45,553 nucleotides of DNA, from the NCBI GenBank assembly GCA_025201365.1, contig JAIXMF010000077.1:1-45553 (forward strand), in the 5' to 3' direction. The DNA is from Syncephalis plumigaleata. Its lineage: Eukaryota > Zoopagomycota > Zoopagomycetes > Zoopagales > Piptocephalidaceae. Made by a program: the position numbers and the translations under genes. The notes beneath the pieces were generated by a model, which searched no databases, was not told the DNA's origin, and was given only the letters and a program-made list of their open reading frames with translations. Within the stretch, counting starts at the first letter, position 1. The number at the start of each line of letters is the position of its first letter. Shown here piece after piece: positions 20,378 to 30,781 of the stretch.

Positions 20378-22771
20378 TCATGCAACGGTAGCATGAGCTG
20401 TATGATTAGTATGATCAGTGTTGGTGGCAGTAGCGGGCATAGTACGAGTGGCTGAACGAGAACGAGAACGCGTCACTATATTGCTTTTACCGTATTTGGA
20501 GATAGGGATTTTACTGGCCGGTTTACGTTGTGGTGTACGCATACGAGCAAGTGACGAGGCAGTTGGTCTGGTTAAAGTAGCAAGACGACTCGACTTGTGG
20601 GCTTGCAATGACATAGTGGTCGCGATACTCGGTTTATCAATACTTTTTCTTAAAGTACGTCCACGGGTTGGTTTGATCATAGTATTAGTAGTAGTGGCCA
20701 TGGCTTTCTGAGCTGATATCAATCCTGCATTAGACATGGTTGACTTCTTGCTTGATGTAGATGATGGAATACGCTTGGCTTTACTGGCAGCTGGACGAAT
20801 ATTGTTGTTGTTATTATGATGATTATTCACATTGATATTGACGGTTTCACGTAGTACACGCTTTGCACCGGTTAGTACACGACTACGAGGTGTGGGTTTC
20901 ACCACTATAACATATTGTTGTCGTTATTAGTACAAATAAATAACGTAGATCAATGGAAATACACTTACCTGCACCATTACGAGTACGGGCAGTCAATGGA
21001 ATACGAGCGGCACCGGCTGCTTTGTTAGTTGCCGTGGTGTTATTGCCCGTTTTTGGTGAAGTGGTACTACGCAATGAATGGCTTAGTGAACGCTTAGTCG
21101 ACTGAGTGCCATCAGTTACACGACTAGCAACACCTAATCCACGTTTAGTACTAGTATTGGCAGTGGTTACCGCTTTACTAATACCAAGATTAGGATATGA
21201 GTTGGCGTATTTAGCGTTAATGTTGCTTGTAACAACATTCGTAGATTGAGTAGTTGTCTCGCTTTTACTCGATTGTTGCGAGGAAGTTGATGATGATGAT
21301 GATGATGATGAAGTGGGAGGTGATGGTCCTTTAGCTGCTTTATCCATGCTTATTGGCAATGCATCTGTAGCGGCACCAGATGTTGTTGATGATGAGACAC
21401 CATTATTGGTCATGCCACCACTTGTTGTCGAAGTACCATTTCCATTTGATATGTTAGCATTCCCGGTATGAGTTGCTCCATTATACTGAGTAGCATTGTT
21501 ATCACCATTACCATTACCGTTATTGCCATCATCTTCATCGTCATCGGATGTACGTCGTGCCACAGATGGTGCTTTCTCTTCACATCTTGGCGATGAGGCA
21601 GGCTTCTTAGCATCTCCATTTGCTGATGATGATGATGAGGTAGTGTCCTTGTTATCCTGTTGAACCGATGAAGATTGCGGGATATATATTTCAATGTCAT
21701 TGCTGTTGTTGTTGTTGCTCGCTTGTTCGGCAGCCTTCTTACGCTGCATCAGATGCTGCCTAATGTTGGATCGACCGGCAGCAGATGCACCCGGGCGAGC
21801 CTTACTCGATGATGGTTTAGCACCGCTACTACCGAGCATCTTTTGAGTACGTGGTTCTAGTGTTTCCATGAATCTAAATGTAGCACGCTAGTTAGCATGG
21901 TTATCTCGTTCGATTAGTAATACGGCAATACATACGCTGGTACTCGTTGCTCGAATGACTTGGCATATACTTCGTAGGCTTTGCGTGCTTCGGCACGTGA
22001 ATCGGCATCAGCATCGACTAGACCAGCACGAATCATCGTTTCAATGATGTTTACATGGTTGTTATTAAACTCGCTGGCAGGAATCTTCTGGATGACCATC
22101 TTGAGGCATTCAACCGAGCATCGGCGCAAACCTTTACTCGCACTCTGCTGAGCTTCTGCAAGTGGCGACAAGAATTCCGGTAGTTGCGAGAATTGGATGG
22201 ACCGCTCCAGGCTGCTCATCGCACGCTTGACGAACACTTTGTTCGTTCTGGCGCACAAACGAACAAGGGGAGGAATAAGTATCTCGAACACTTGGATAAA
22301 GTCCTTGCGTAGAACACGGGCTAGTGTTTGCACGAGTTCAACTGCAGTACCAGAGAGTTGAGTACGTTCCGTATTGATCTGGATAAGAAGAAAGCATATC
22401 GATGATGAATGATTAGTAGGATGTTATCTCGATAATCACGCTAAAGCGATACTAATCTACTTACCGAGTTTACAAACGAATCACGAATACTCTTGATGCC
22501 AGGAATGAAACCGGGCATTTTATAGGCTCCGCCCAAACTAAGGGCATTCAGACGTTGGAGTGCTTGTTGCATTTGATGCCAGTTCTCCTCGGACTCCTTC
22601 TGGTTCATGGTTGTACGTATCTTACTAAATTCTGCCTCAAACTGGGCATTATTAGTAACCTGTTGCCAATTAACACACACACACACACACGACAGCAGAT
22701 TAGTAAACACTCGTACTATAGAGATCTGGTAATAGCACAGCACTTACATAGATAAGCTCTGACGTGTCCAT
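20378..22771 (-). CDS. CLASP N-terminal (TOG) domain microtubule-associated protein
   Basis: Five exons: 22771-22748, 22659-22465, 22378-21936, 21873-20969, 20904-20378, totalling 697 aa. Residues about 1-230 match the CLASP N-terminal TOG fold: helical repeats with LLSLGGAYKMPGF-like and RLCARTNKVFVKRA segments and a closing RAEARKAYEVYAK helix. TOG domains bind tubulin, and CLASP proteins stabilise microtubules and spindles. The remaining 470 residues are disordered, rich in Ser, Thr, Asn and Ala, then increasingly basic (repeated SRV, KR and RTR), which suits microtubule-lattice binding. It is shorter than animal CLASPs and shows only one TOG domain. A poly-Ser run near 21295-21315 comes from a trinucleotide repeat. 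A minus-strand AATAAA is at 20287-20292. Confidence 0.87.
22673..22690. repeat. (CA)n microsatellite in CLASP intron 1
   Basis: About nine CA units just upstream of the 3' splice site of the first intron of the CLASP gene (gene on the minus strand, so the transcript reads TG repeats). Confidence 0.8.
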
Positions 22772-23803
22772 CTTGCTAGATTGTTGTTATGGGTGGTTGA
22801 AAAGTAAAAATCGGAAGAAAAAGTAGAGAACGAACAGACTTCTTTAGCAATAGTGAGTGTTTTCCCTAATAATAAAGGAAGCAGTAGTGTGAGGTGAAAA
22901 GAACATATGGCACACGCGTGACAATAGACTTACGCGTGGATTGGGCACGTATGGTGATGATAGAAGACACGCGTGGGTATTGTGTGCGTGTGTGATTCAA
23001 GAATCGTGTGGAGATAAACTTGATAGATAGTAAGCGTGGTAGTTAAGAAAGTGCAGACAACTAAAGAGATTGTTGAAGCAGTGAAGGCGCGTAAACAGAA
23101 ACGATAAAGTGAGGAGAAGTAGGAAAAGAAAAGGAGCCTCAGGTGCGCGTGATATGTGGGCGATTGTTGTTTACCCTGGTAATTATGTGTGTGTGTTTTT
23201 AATCCACACACATCGGCATTTACATATTAATACCATTCCAAATGGAAATGTAAACAAATCCATCACGTTATTTAAACCGCGTATATATTATATGAATGTA
23301 TACAAATACACAGCATGTTGGTTAGTATATTGTTGTCAATATATAACTACATAATAATTGGTGTTTAACATGATCATTGAAATGTATAAACTAGAGAACA
23401 ATACTATTCAATTAACTCTTACAACAATTGTAAATAACATAGATAAATGTTACCAGTATAAGTTGCTAATGTTTATGCTTTATTAAACGTGCTATATTCC
23501 AATAATGATCATTAGTATCGTTTTTAATTTATATACATGTATATACAATGTTTTATTCTATTGAATGGAAAGCAAACACGATACAATGATGTCCCAGAAA
23601 TCATAACAATAGCGGTGATTCTGTGTATGAATAACCAATCATGCCCAGAATCACCTATAGGATTGATCATATCTATTGGGATTGAACGGGGACAATCGGC
23701 TAGCGTTTTGCCTTTTTCTTCACTCTTTACACATTGGCTCGTGATCCGTGAACTGATTGCCCCTGTCGTGAATTAAGCGTTGCGTGTATCCTGCTATATC
23801 GTC
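22772..23803. other. Intergenic spacer of about 1 kb
   Basis: Divergent promoter region between the minus-strand CLASP gene and the plus-strand ATP synthase g gene. It contains several acacgcgtg-like words near 22914-22990 but no supported coding region. The open frame at 23537-23776 has no recognisable domain and abuts the next gene's leader. Confidence 0.5.
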
Positions 23804-24398
23804 ATGTCTGCCGAAGGTGCTTCCGCTAAGATTGCTCAACTAGCCAACTCGGCTCGAGCCAAGATTACAGCCAATTTGAACGCTGATTCGGCGCGTAAAG
23901 TACTAAATGCTGCATCTGCTAGTGCACGCAAGGCTGCCGATTCCGCATCTAACTCGGCCCAGCATATTCCAGGACGTTTCGGTAGTAAGTAGTTTTGTTT
24001 GTTCATCTATCTATCTATTTATGGGCTATAATACTAGTAATATGGCGACGATACGCGTCATCATAAGCAATTATATCATTTATTTACTAATGTTATCATT
24101 ATTATTATTATTAGCAATTACGCAACGTGTCATCTATCAAAGCAAGGTGGCCGTAGAGATCGCCAAGGAGACTGCTCGTCGTGAAAAACTCGGTATACCT
24201 GCTGCATCCGAATGGGAGGCTGCCAAGAAGGAACTATTTGAATCGGCCAAACAGTATCAGAACATTCGTCAGCGTCTATCGCAACTCACGCTACGTGATG
24301 CTGGACGTGCTGCCGTGGCATTAACGGAGATCTACGGATTCTTCTTGGTCGGCGAGATTATTGGTCGTCGTAGCTTGGTCGGTTACAAGTTGGACTAA
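23804..24398 (+). CDS. ATP20: Mitochondrial F1Fo-ATP synthase subunit g
   Basis: Inner-membrane Fo subunit that promotes ATP synthase dimerisation and crista shape. Two exons: 23804-23984 and 24115-24398, 154 aa. The second exon carries the conserved core: a VIYQSKVAVEIAKETARREK segment, then WEAAKKELF, and a C-terminal single membrane helix with the GxxxG-like GFFLVGEIIGRR that family members use for dimer contacts. The N-terminal exon is rich in Ala, Ser and Lys and amphipathic, suitable for a matrix-targeting presequence. The donor was set at 23985 (GTAAGT) so that the frame joins as G-T-I-T-Q. Confidence 0.9.
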
Positions 24399-24801
24399 TA
24401 ACAACAACAATAATAACAAACAACGCGCGATACTCATCAGTGCTCTCTCTCTCTCTTGTTATTCATGGCAATCTTCTTTATCATTTCAAATTAAATTCAC
24501 CGATTGTTTTCGCATTTGGTCTTTTTTTCCCCTATACAAAGTGGATAACATGTCATTATTATGGTTATATCACTTCTTTTACCATTAGAAATATCTATTA
24601 AAAAGATGTGTTCATCTACTTTTTATAAACAAAACACTATTAGACTAGTTACAATGTAATTACTAGATAATCATGTCACTGTACACGTATAATATGCATC
24701 TGCTAATTATTACAAACAATGTCAGTTGCTTGTATACAAACATTATTGCAATAATCAATGAAATAGAACGTGTATATATTCATATTCATAGTGGAAGCTG
24801 A
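24399..24801. other. Convergent 3' spacer
   Basis: About 400 bp between two converging genes (ATP synthase g and the Cox14-like gene). It is A/T-rich with no coding region seen. Confidence 0.5.
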
Positions 24802-25104
24802 CTATTTTCCATTTGATAAACTCTCCAATTCTGCCTATAATACATTTATACATTAGATATAGCAATATTACGGTATTGCTGTTCATTACTCACCTTGGCT
24901 TTCTCTTGTTTACGTTCTTTGGCCAGTACCATTCGTTGTCTGGCGAGCGAAACTGTTACTACCATACCGTAAACTAGTAATTACATAAAGGTTGCATTAA
25001 TTGCCTTGTCATTCCACTATAACATTATCTACTATTCGTCTACCTGTAACACCAGCGAGTACCGCCACTGTTGTACGGTGGATAAAATCAGACATTGACA
25101 CCAT
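24802..25104 (-). CDS. Cox14-like cytochrome c oxidase assembly protein
   Basis: A 57-aa protein from three exons: 25104-25044, 24973-24894, 24834-24802. One membrane helix (about residues 11-30) is preceded by DFIHRTTVAVL and followed by a basic, Gln/Glu-rich coiled tail. The pattern D-x-x-H-R-x-T-V with a following short helix and charged tail matches the COX14/C12orf62 family, which couples Cox1 synthesis to complex IV assembly in the inner membrane. Too short for the usual ORF filters; found from splice sites. The first donor is GTAGAC, a form also used in alpha-COP intron 1. The family call is moderate because the protein is so small. Confidence 0.72.
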
Positions 25105-25692
25105 GACTTTCTTGTTGTTGTTGCAGAAATAATCGCTAAATTGCAAGACGGAGAGTTGAGGAAAAGAAGAACAAGTGGTTTAAAGTTGAAAAACAAAACA
25201 CATTCAAATCAATGATGAATTGAGAAACATTAGTTGATTATTTTGATGCAATCCAATGGCTAATCTTAACCATGATCACTTACACCATTGTATATACGAT
25301 GTATGAATCTAGCTGAATATCACTATCCATGCTTGATTGACAAATCGTTTACTATCATAACTATTTACTTAGTCTACTTTGCTTTACTCTAAATACTCTA
25401 TGATTATACGTAGATATCGGCTAGTTATACTTTAGCCATGGATAAACATCGAAATCAATAGTTGATACACGTGTACTATCCAAAAATACTAATGAACTCG
25501 GAGTAGACATGATATAAATGTCGTTTGCCACATGCTCAATAAAAAGAAAAGAAAAGAAAGAACGCGATAATCACCATATAAATGCAATCATGACAATCAT
25601 CGTATCAATTTTACACTACATTCTCTCAACAATACTCGCTTACTCTTACGATTTCAAGACTATACAGATAAAGAAAGATTTAATACTGCATC
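25105..25692. other. Divergent promoter spacer
   Basis: About 590 bp between the Cox14-like gene (minus) and an orphan secreted protein gene (plus). A GATATAAATG element near 25510 may be the TATA box of the latter. The overlapping 87-aa open frame at 25518-25781 is in another frame from the secreted protein and is not supported. Confidence 0.45.
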
Positions 25693-26794
25693 ATGTATCT
25701 CAATACAAGTGTGATCAGTATAGCAGCTGTTATTGCCGTACTATTCATGAATACAGAAACATCAGCCGGGATTTTCGATAAGTTATTAGCGAAACCAGGT
25801 AAGTGTATACCACATACCAGTTAATAATTGCATTATACTAACTTAACATCTAATGTTTAGGTAAACCGGATTTCTATCAAAAGCAACAGCTAGGTGAATG
25901 GAATGCCTTTAATCAAGCCGGGCTTAAACTCAACCATATCTATTTCGCATCAAATGGAGTCGACTATTTAACGGGAAAGATGAAGGCACGAGAATGGAAC
26001 ATTTATACTAATGCATATGTGATAAAGGAGAGAGCTGCATTTATTACATGCGTGGTTCCGGATTCATTCTACGATAAGACATTGGCAAAGTTATATCCGG
26101 TAATATACACCAGCAATATGTGTGCATTTCCTACGAGCTAATACATGAATTTGTAGAATATCATTTTGTACAACAACCAGAATGATGATACGATGACAAT
26201 GGCAGAAATTTACCATTCTAGAGGCTATTTCAGCTTTTCAACTGGTGAAAAGAAATGCTATGTTAGTGATTCCGTATGTAAGGGTGCGCTCAGCGAGGTT
26301 GTTCAGACAAGATACTCGCTTAGTGATCGGTATAAATTCGATACAAACTCGCTGGAACATGCCATAACATCAATTGCGAACAGTATGTGTATACCAGTTA
26401 CCTCTATACATATGCTAACATTGTTGTTATTGCTGTTTAGTAATAATCAATCTAGGGCTTAGTGATATAGCCTATGATATCAACATTAACAGTAGGTTAT
26501 AGAGTAGAGTAACATGATAGATAATACCCGTTCTAAATCATTATTTGTTTATTAGATGTTTGCTTTAATTCTAAAGGAGAGGTGGTACTATTAAGATACG
26601 ATCAGGCTAAGTCATTAAGCCATTTGGACTATAACGCCGTCAGTGATATGAATATCAATCTTTATGCAGTATTCGATGCACTATGTAAAAAGACTGTCAT
26701 TATTAATGAAGCAGATTCTTATAATCATTGTAAACAATCACTAATAATGAGATTTAAAAAAAGAGACTGGCTTGAAATATATCTTGCCCAGTGA
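25693..26794 (+). CDS. Orphan secreted protein, 269 aa
   Basis: Not recognised. Four exons: 25693-25798, 25861-26099, 26157-26382, 26556-26794, with phases that close exactly. Residues 1-26 form a clear signal peptide ending TSAG. The mature part has about seven cysteines, mixed hydrophobic/aromatic content (WNAFNQAG, HIYFASNGVDYL, KRDWLEIYLAQ) and no transmembrane segment, so a globular extracellular domain stabilised by disulfides is likely. Poly(A) signal AATAAA at 26809-26814. The splice model was deduced here; the four exons appear individually only as fragments in different frames. A lineage-specific secreted protein or effector is possible, but nothing in the sequence shows function. 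Confidence 0.78.
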
Positions 26795-26940
26795 TTCTTT
26801 CTTTATGGAATAAACATACTGCTACATTCATTACTGCAACCATTACTAATGTGATAAGTTTATTCAATTATTCCTATACCGCTATTACACGCTTATTATT
26901 TTTCTATTACTATTACTGCTATTATTAATGTTAGATATCA

Positions 26941-28008
26941 TTAGCTATTAATGGACTGATAGCCATCATGACGTTGACGTGCTTTATCCATAATACTCTG
27001 TCCACGACGACGAGTAGTTGCGTCGCTCTGACTAAAGTAGCGAACGTATAGCCATGCCTCGGCTGCTGCCACCGCTAGACTAACGAGGATAGCCCATAGA
27101 ACACGCTAATGCAATGGAATATTCATTGATTACTATATAGACATAGAAATAGCTAACTAGAATGCAATCGACTTACCATTGCAATATCATTGGTAACCAT
27201 ACCGGTTGCCCAGTATACGGCAGTGAATACACCAGCAATACTAAATAGTACATTAAGAATGGCCACCAATTGTCGTTGTGTTTGTCGTGCCTCGTAGATG
27301 TCATTGCCATCGTTATCGTATCCGTTTGCACCAAAGCCTGGAGCAACATCCCGCACCATATGAGCATACTCTCGATTAGCCTGTTCCACTCGAATGGCCT
27401 CTAGTTGAGCAGCCAATACTGGATTCTAGTGGGATCATCATCAATTACTATTGTTATTATTGTGATCATCATTGCTAAATCCTACCTGAGGTGGTGCCGG
27501 TAAAGGTGGATCGATAATAACGCCACTATCGCGTAATAGTTCATGTAACCAATATTGGGATTTTTCTACGAGATAAATCATCATCATCATTGTTAGTATC
27601 GTCAATAGACAATCCATCGATCAATCATGTGGCCTACAAAATAAACTCACCTATAGTCCTACCAATGCTTCGTTCATAGGCTAGCATACGACGCGATAAT
27701 TCCTCCACTACTGCTAGTGGCACTCCCTTAGGAGTAGTCGTTGTACTTGATATTTCTTCGAAACCATCCACGCTCTCTTCTAGTGCACTAGAAATCGAGG
27801 TTTTTCGCGTGGAATCAGCTACCGCCGACGATACTATTGACGCGGCGTTATGATGGATATTACCGCGTTTACGCAGTGCAGTGCCAGAATCGTTAATGCC
27901 TGGTATACTTTTTTGTAGTCGACTGCAAAAGTTTATATCTTTATCGAGGTAAAGCTGCGCATTACGAGCTGCCTGACGGATACGTTCGGTAACGTGAAGA
28001 TGTAGCAT
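26941..28008 (-). CDS. VMA12: V-ATPase assembly factor Vma12/TMEM199
   Basis: ER membrane factor needed to assemble the V0 sector of the vacuolar proton pump. Four exons: 28008-27651, 27565-27486, 27425-27177, 27105-26941, 283 aa. The order is typical: soluble helical N-terminal region, SQYWLHELLRDSGV segment followed by a PPLPAPPQNPVLAAQLE linker, then two membrane helices (about 198-222 and 230-250) with the loop between them, and a basic C-terminal tail. The linker motif 'NP.L..QLE.IR.EQA.REY..M' is the hallmark of the family. Confidence 0.9.
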
Positions 28009-28448
28009 ATTCCTTTACTTAAAGTACCACTTGTCACTAATGTACAAATAGTGTAGCCTGTGTCGACCACCACAAGTTATATAGACGAAAAGACAAGGAG
28101 ACAAAGACGAGGCGTAAGTCAACAACAACAACAACGACGACGACGATAAAACAACCATATGTATGTGCGCGTTTGTGTGTGGGTATATTGATATATATAC
28201 ATAGGTTACTCCTTAATAAACGTCATTCAATTCTCCATTTGTGTATACACGCTTGTTACTAAATTGCCAGTTTTAAACCAATAATAGTTTATTAAATCTC
28301 GCTGTGATAATACGTGGTTGGTATATCCGACTTCCGTTTGCCTTTCTCCTCTTGTCTTTGGCATCCTTCCTTTCGCCGTTTATCGGAAAAACTACGTGTG
28401 CTTGTGTGCTTCTACAATTCTACGCGATAACAAATCGTTGATATCATC
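28009..28448. other. Divergent promoter spacer
   Basis: About 440 bp between VMA12 (minus) and the ATP synthase k gene (plus), with an AAC/GAC trinucleotide run near 28120-28145. No coding region seen. Confidence 0.5.
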
Positions 28449-28801
28449 ATGGGTGGCTACTACATCGTTGCTGGTCGTAAAATCGCCAATGAATACGTAA
28501 GTACTCGAGTCTGTGTGTCATCAATAGGGTGGTCTATCAATTCGATTAACTAATACTGTTAATAACCATAATCAATCATATGTATATATGTGTGTGTATA
28601 CGTGCGTGTGATGATCGCTAGCTTTCTCTCGGTGTTCTTGGCACTATTGCAGCCGGTGTTACTTGGGCTAAAATGGCGTCTGCTCGCAAGAACGATATCA
28701 AGAATGGTCCACCTATCGTTGCTAGTTCCAGCGACGAGGAATCGTTTATTCGTCAATTTTTAGCCGCGGCTGAGGAAAAGAAAGAGCCGGAAACTCATTA
28801 A
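28449..28801 (+). CDS. ATP19: ATP synthase subunit k
   Basis: Small dimer-associated subunit of mitochondrial ATP synthase. Two exons: 28449-28496 and 28622-28801, 75 aa. It starts MGGYYIVAGRKIANEYLS and continues into a single Gly/Ala-rich membrane helix. A soluble tail follows with KNDIKNGPPIVAS and SDEESFIRQFL, matching the fungal Atp19 pattern of a short helix followed by DEE-x-FI. It sits within 4.5 kb of the gene for subunit g. Too short and spliced for simple ORF calling. Confidence 0.85.
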
Positions 28802-29068
28802 AGCTTTGGTCTTCTAGCGAGGAACTCATTGCCATCAATATCTAATGGATATATATATTACTACTACTATCCATAAGATGATCGAGGCTGCTTTATTCTT
28901 TTTGACAATCAACTAAAGAATTTGATAGTAAACATAATCAGATTAAGCGAGATCATATTCGATACTTTTATATATGTGAGCGAGTGCGTGTATTGTGTAT
29001 GATTTATTGTTAATAATGTATTGCAAATCAATTCAATAGTAGTAAGATAAACGACATAAGCTGTGATG

Positions 29069-30571
29069 TTAATACCATAAAAGTACAAGCTCAGTACGTG
29101 ATGTAGAGATACGAGTAGCAATGGATTGCCATGCCGTCCTTGCCTCTTCATCCTTGGTCGTGTCAACATTACCGGCCAGCTCTAATTTACGTAGATTTGG
29201 TAGTGCACCTGCCACTAAAGCATCGGCAAGTCTTTCGAATGCTGCCGTGTCAATCTTGTTGCCACTCAAGTCAAGTAGTGTAATGGCCATACGGGATGAT
29301 GTCCATTTTGTTGTGACTTGTTCGAAAAAGGTCTCCGATAAACTGATTTGATTGCCGTAAAGTACGAGCTGCGTAATTGCTGAAGTATCCGATACTAATA
29401 GCGCTGCCAAACCCTCATCAGTAATGTTGTTCTCTGATAGATCCAATAGTATACCGGTTATATCGGCCGTAACCGTGTGATTACTAACTATACGAGTGTC
29501 TGCTGCTGCTGTACTCGGTAATGGTACGGCAGGTACTGCCAATTGACTGACTCCCTCATCGCCTAGGGTATTGCCACGTAGCGTGATCTCACATAGTCGA
29601 TTACCAGGACGTGCCAGTAGTTGCGCTAGATGATTGGCACCAGTGGCAGTTACCGCACATCGATCTAGCTTTATCTCCTCCAAGTCCAAGGTGGTTGCCA
29701 GTACATCCTTGCTCGTCTCGTTTAATGCCGCTAGAAAGGCATCGCCCACTGTAATCTCATGGGTGGCGTCGTTCTTTTGTCCTTCAGCCGTGTTCTCTTC
29801 CGTGGCATGACAATCGGATAGAATGATCTTACGACAAGCGGATGCTGGATGCGATAGGGTACAGCCCAACTGCGTCATACCCGTGACACCGATGTCTGGA
29901 TTGCCCGAGAGATTCACTTCACGTAGACCGTGTTTAGGCTCGCGAGCAACTGCCGGTATTAGCGCGGTCGTTAAACTAGTAATGGCATCGAGACCGAGTT
30001 TGTTATAGCTTAGATCGAGATTGGCGAGTGCACCCTGCGCAACATTGTTGGCTCGAATACCGGCAGCAATACTGCTAATGATAGTATTGCCCAATTCATT
30101 ATGCGATAATGTTACTTGCGATAGACCAGCATTACGCGCCAGCATCTTCTCTAACGACTCGCCTAGCTTCTTTAATGTCGCTTCCTCCGTCAGACCAAAT
30201 CCACAATTGCTCCAATCAAGTGTCTGCAACGTCTTATTGACACCAATCGCTACACATAACGACTGGAAACCGTGAAATGCGTTGGAGGTTAGTTGAGGAT
30301 CACCCAGAGTTAGCGACTGTAGTGTACGATTATACTGGCCAAGTGCCTCGGCTAAAGCGGAAAGCGACGCATCCGACTGAGTATGTCCGGCACAGTATAG
30401 CTGCGCTAATGTATGGTTTTTACCTAGTGCATTGAATAGCTGCGTAAACTGTTCTGTCGTTAAGCGACGCGCTGTCATAATATGCAACGATACAAAATGC
30501 GCATCATTGGTATGTAATCGGTGAATCCAACCGTCAACCGTTGCTTGATTATCGCTATTTCCCCATACCAT
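29069..30571 (-). CDS. Leucine-rich repeat protein, ribonuclease-inhibitor type
   Basis: Single exon, 500 aa, no signal peptide or membrane helix. At least nine LRRs of the RNI type are visible, with ends such as LANLDLSYNKLG, LREVNLSGNPDIG, LCEITLRGNTLG, ILLDLSENNITDEG, QLVLYGNQIS, LLDLSGNKID and LRKLELAGN. The set resembles RanGAP- or NLRC3-like horseshoes used for protein binding. There is no catalytic loop or nucleotide-binding domain, so partner and role are unknown. The ATG at 30571 lies 210 bp from the ATG of RAD51C on the other strand, which implies a shared promoter. Confidence 0.85.
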   Translation of the reverse strand: MVWGNSDNQATVDGWIHRLHTNDAHFVSLHIMTARRLTTEQFTQLFNALGKNHTLAQLYCAGHTQSDASLSALAEALGQYNRTLQSLTLGDPQLTSNAFHGFQSLCVAIGVNKTLQTLDWSNCGFGLTEEATLKKLGESLEKMLARNAGLSQVTLSHNELGNTIISSIAAGIRANNVAQGALANLDLSYNKLGLDAITSLTTALIPAVAREPKHGLREVNLSGNPDIGVTGMTQLGCTLSHPASACRKIILSDCHATEENTAEGQKNDATHEITVGDAFLAALNETSKDVLATTLDLEEIKLDRCAVTATGANHLAQLLARPGNRLCEITLRGNTLGDEGVSQLAVPAVPLPSTAAADTRIVSNHTVTADITGILLDLSENNITDEGLAALLVSDTSAITQLVLYGNQISLSETFFEQVTTKWTSSRMAITLLDLSGNKIDTAAFERLADALVAGALPNLRKLELAGNVDTTKDEEARTAWQSIATRISTSRTELVLLWY

Positions 30572-30781
30572 AGTGACGGACGTAACAGGCCAGTTGAAGT
30601 TGATTCACAGAGGAATAAATAGAATATGAAAGTCAGCAGTATTTGACAGAAAGAAAAACAAGAAGTTGAATCAAGCAAAGGAAAGCTACACTAATTAGAT
30701 GAATAGTTTCTACTTTATTTCAACTCGCGTTCCTGTATTTATTACGTTGTCAACTTGACTGATTAGACCTGGCTAGTAACG
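30572..30781. promoter_or_regulatory. Bidirectional promoter between LRR gene and RAD51C
   Basis: Only 210 bp separate two divergent start codons. No strict TATA box is present; the spacer is A/T-rich with a CT-rich strand toward RAD51C. Confidence 0.5.
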
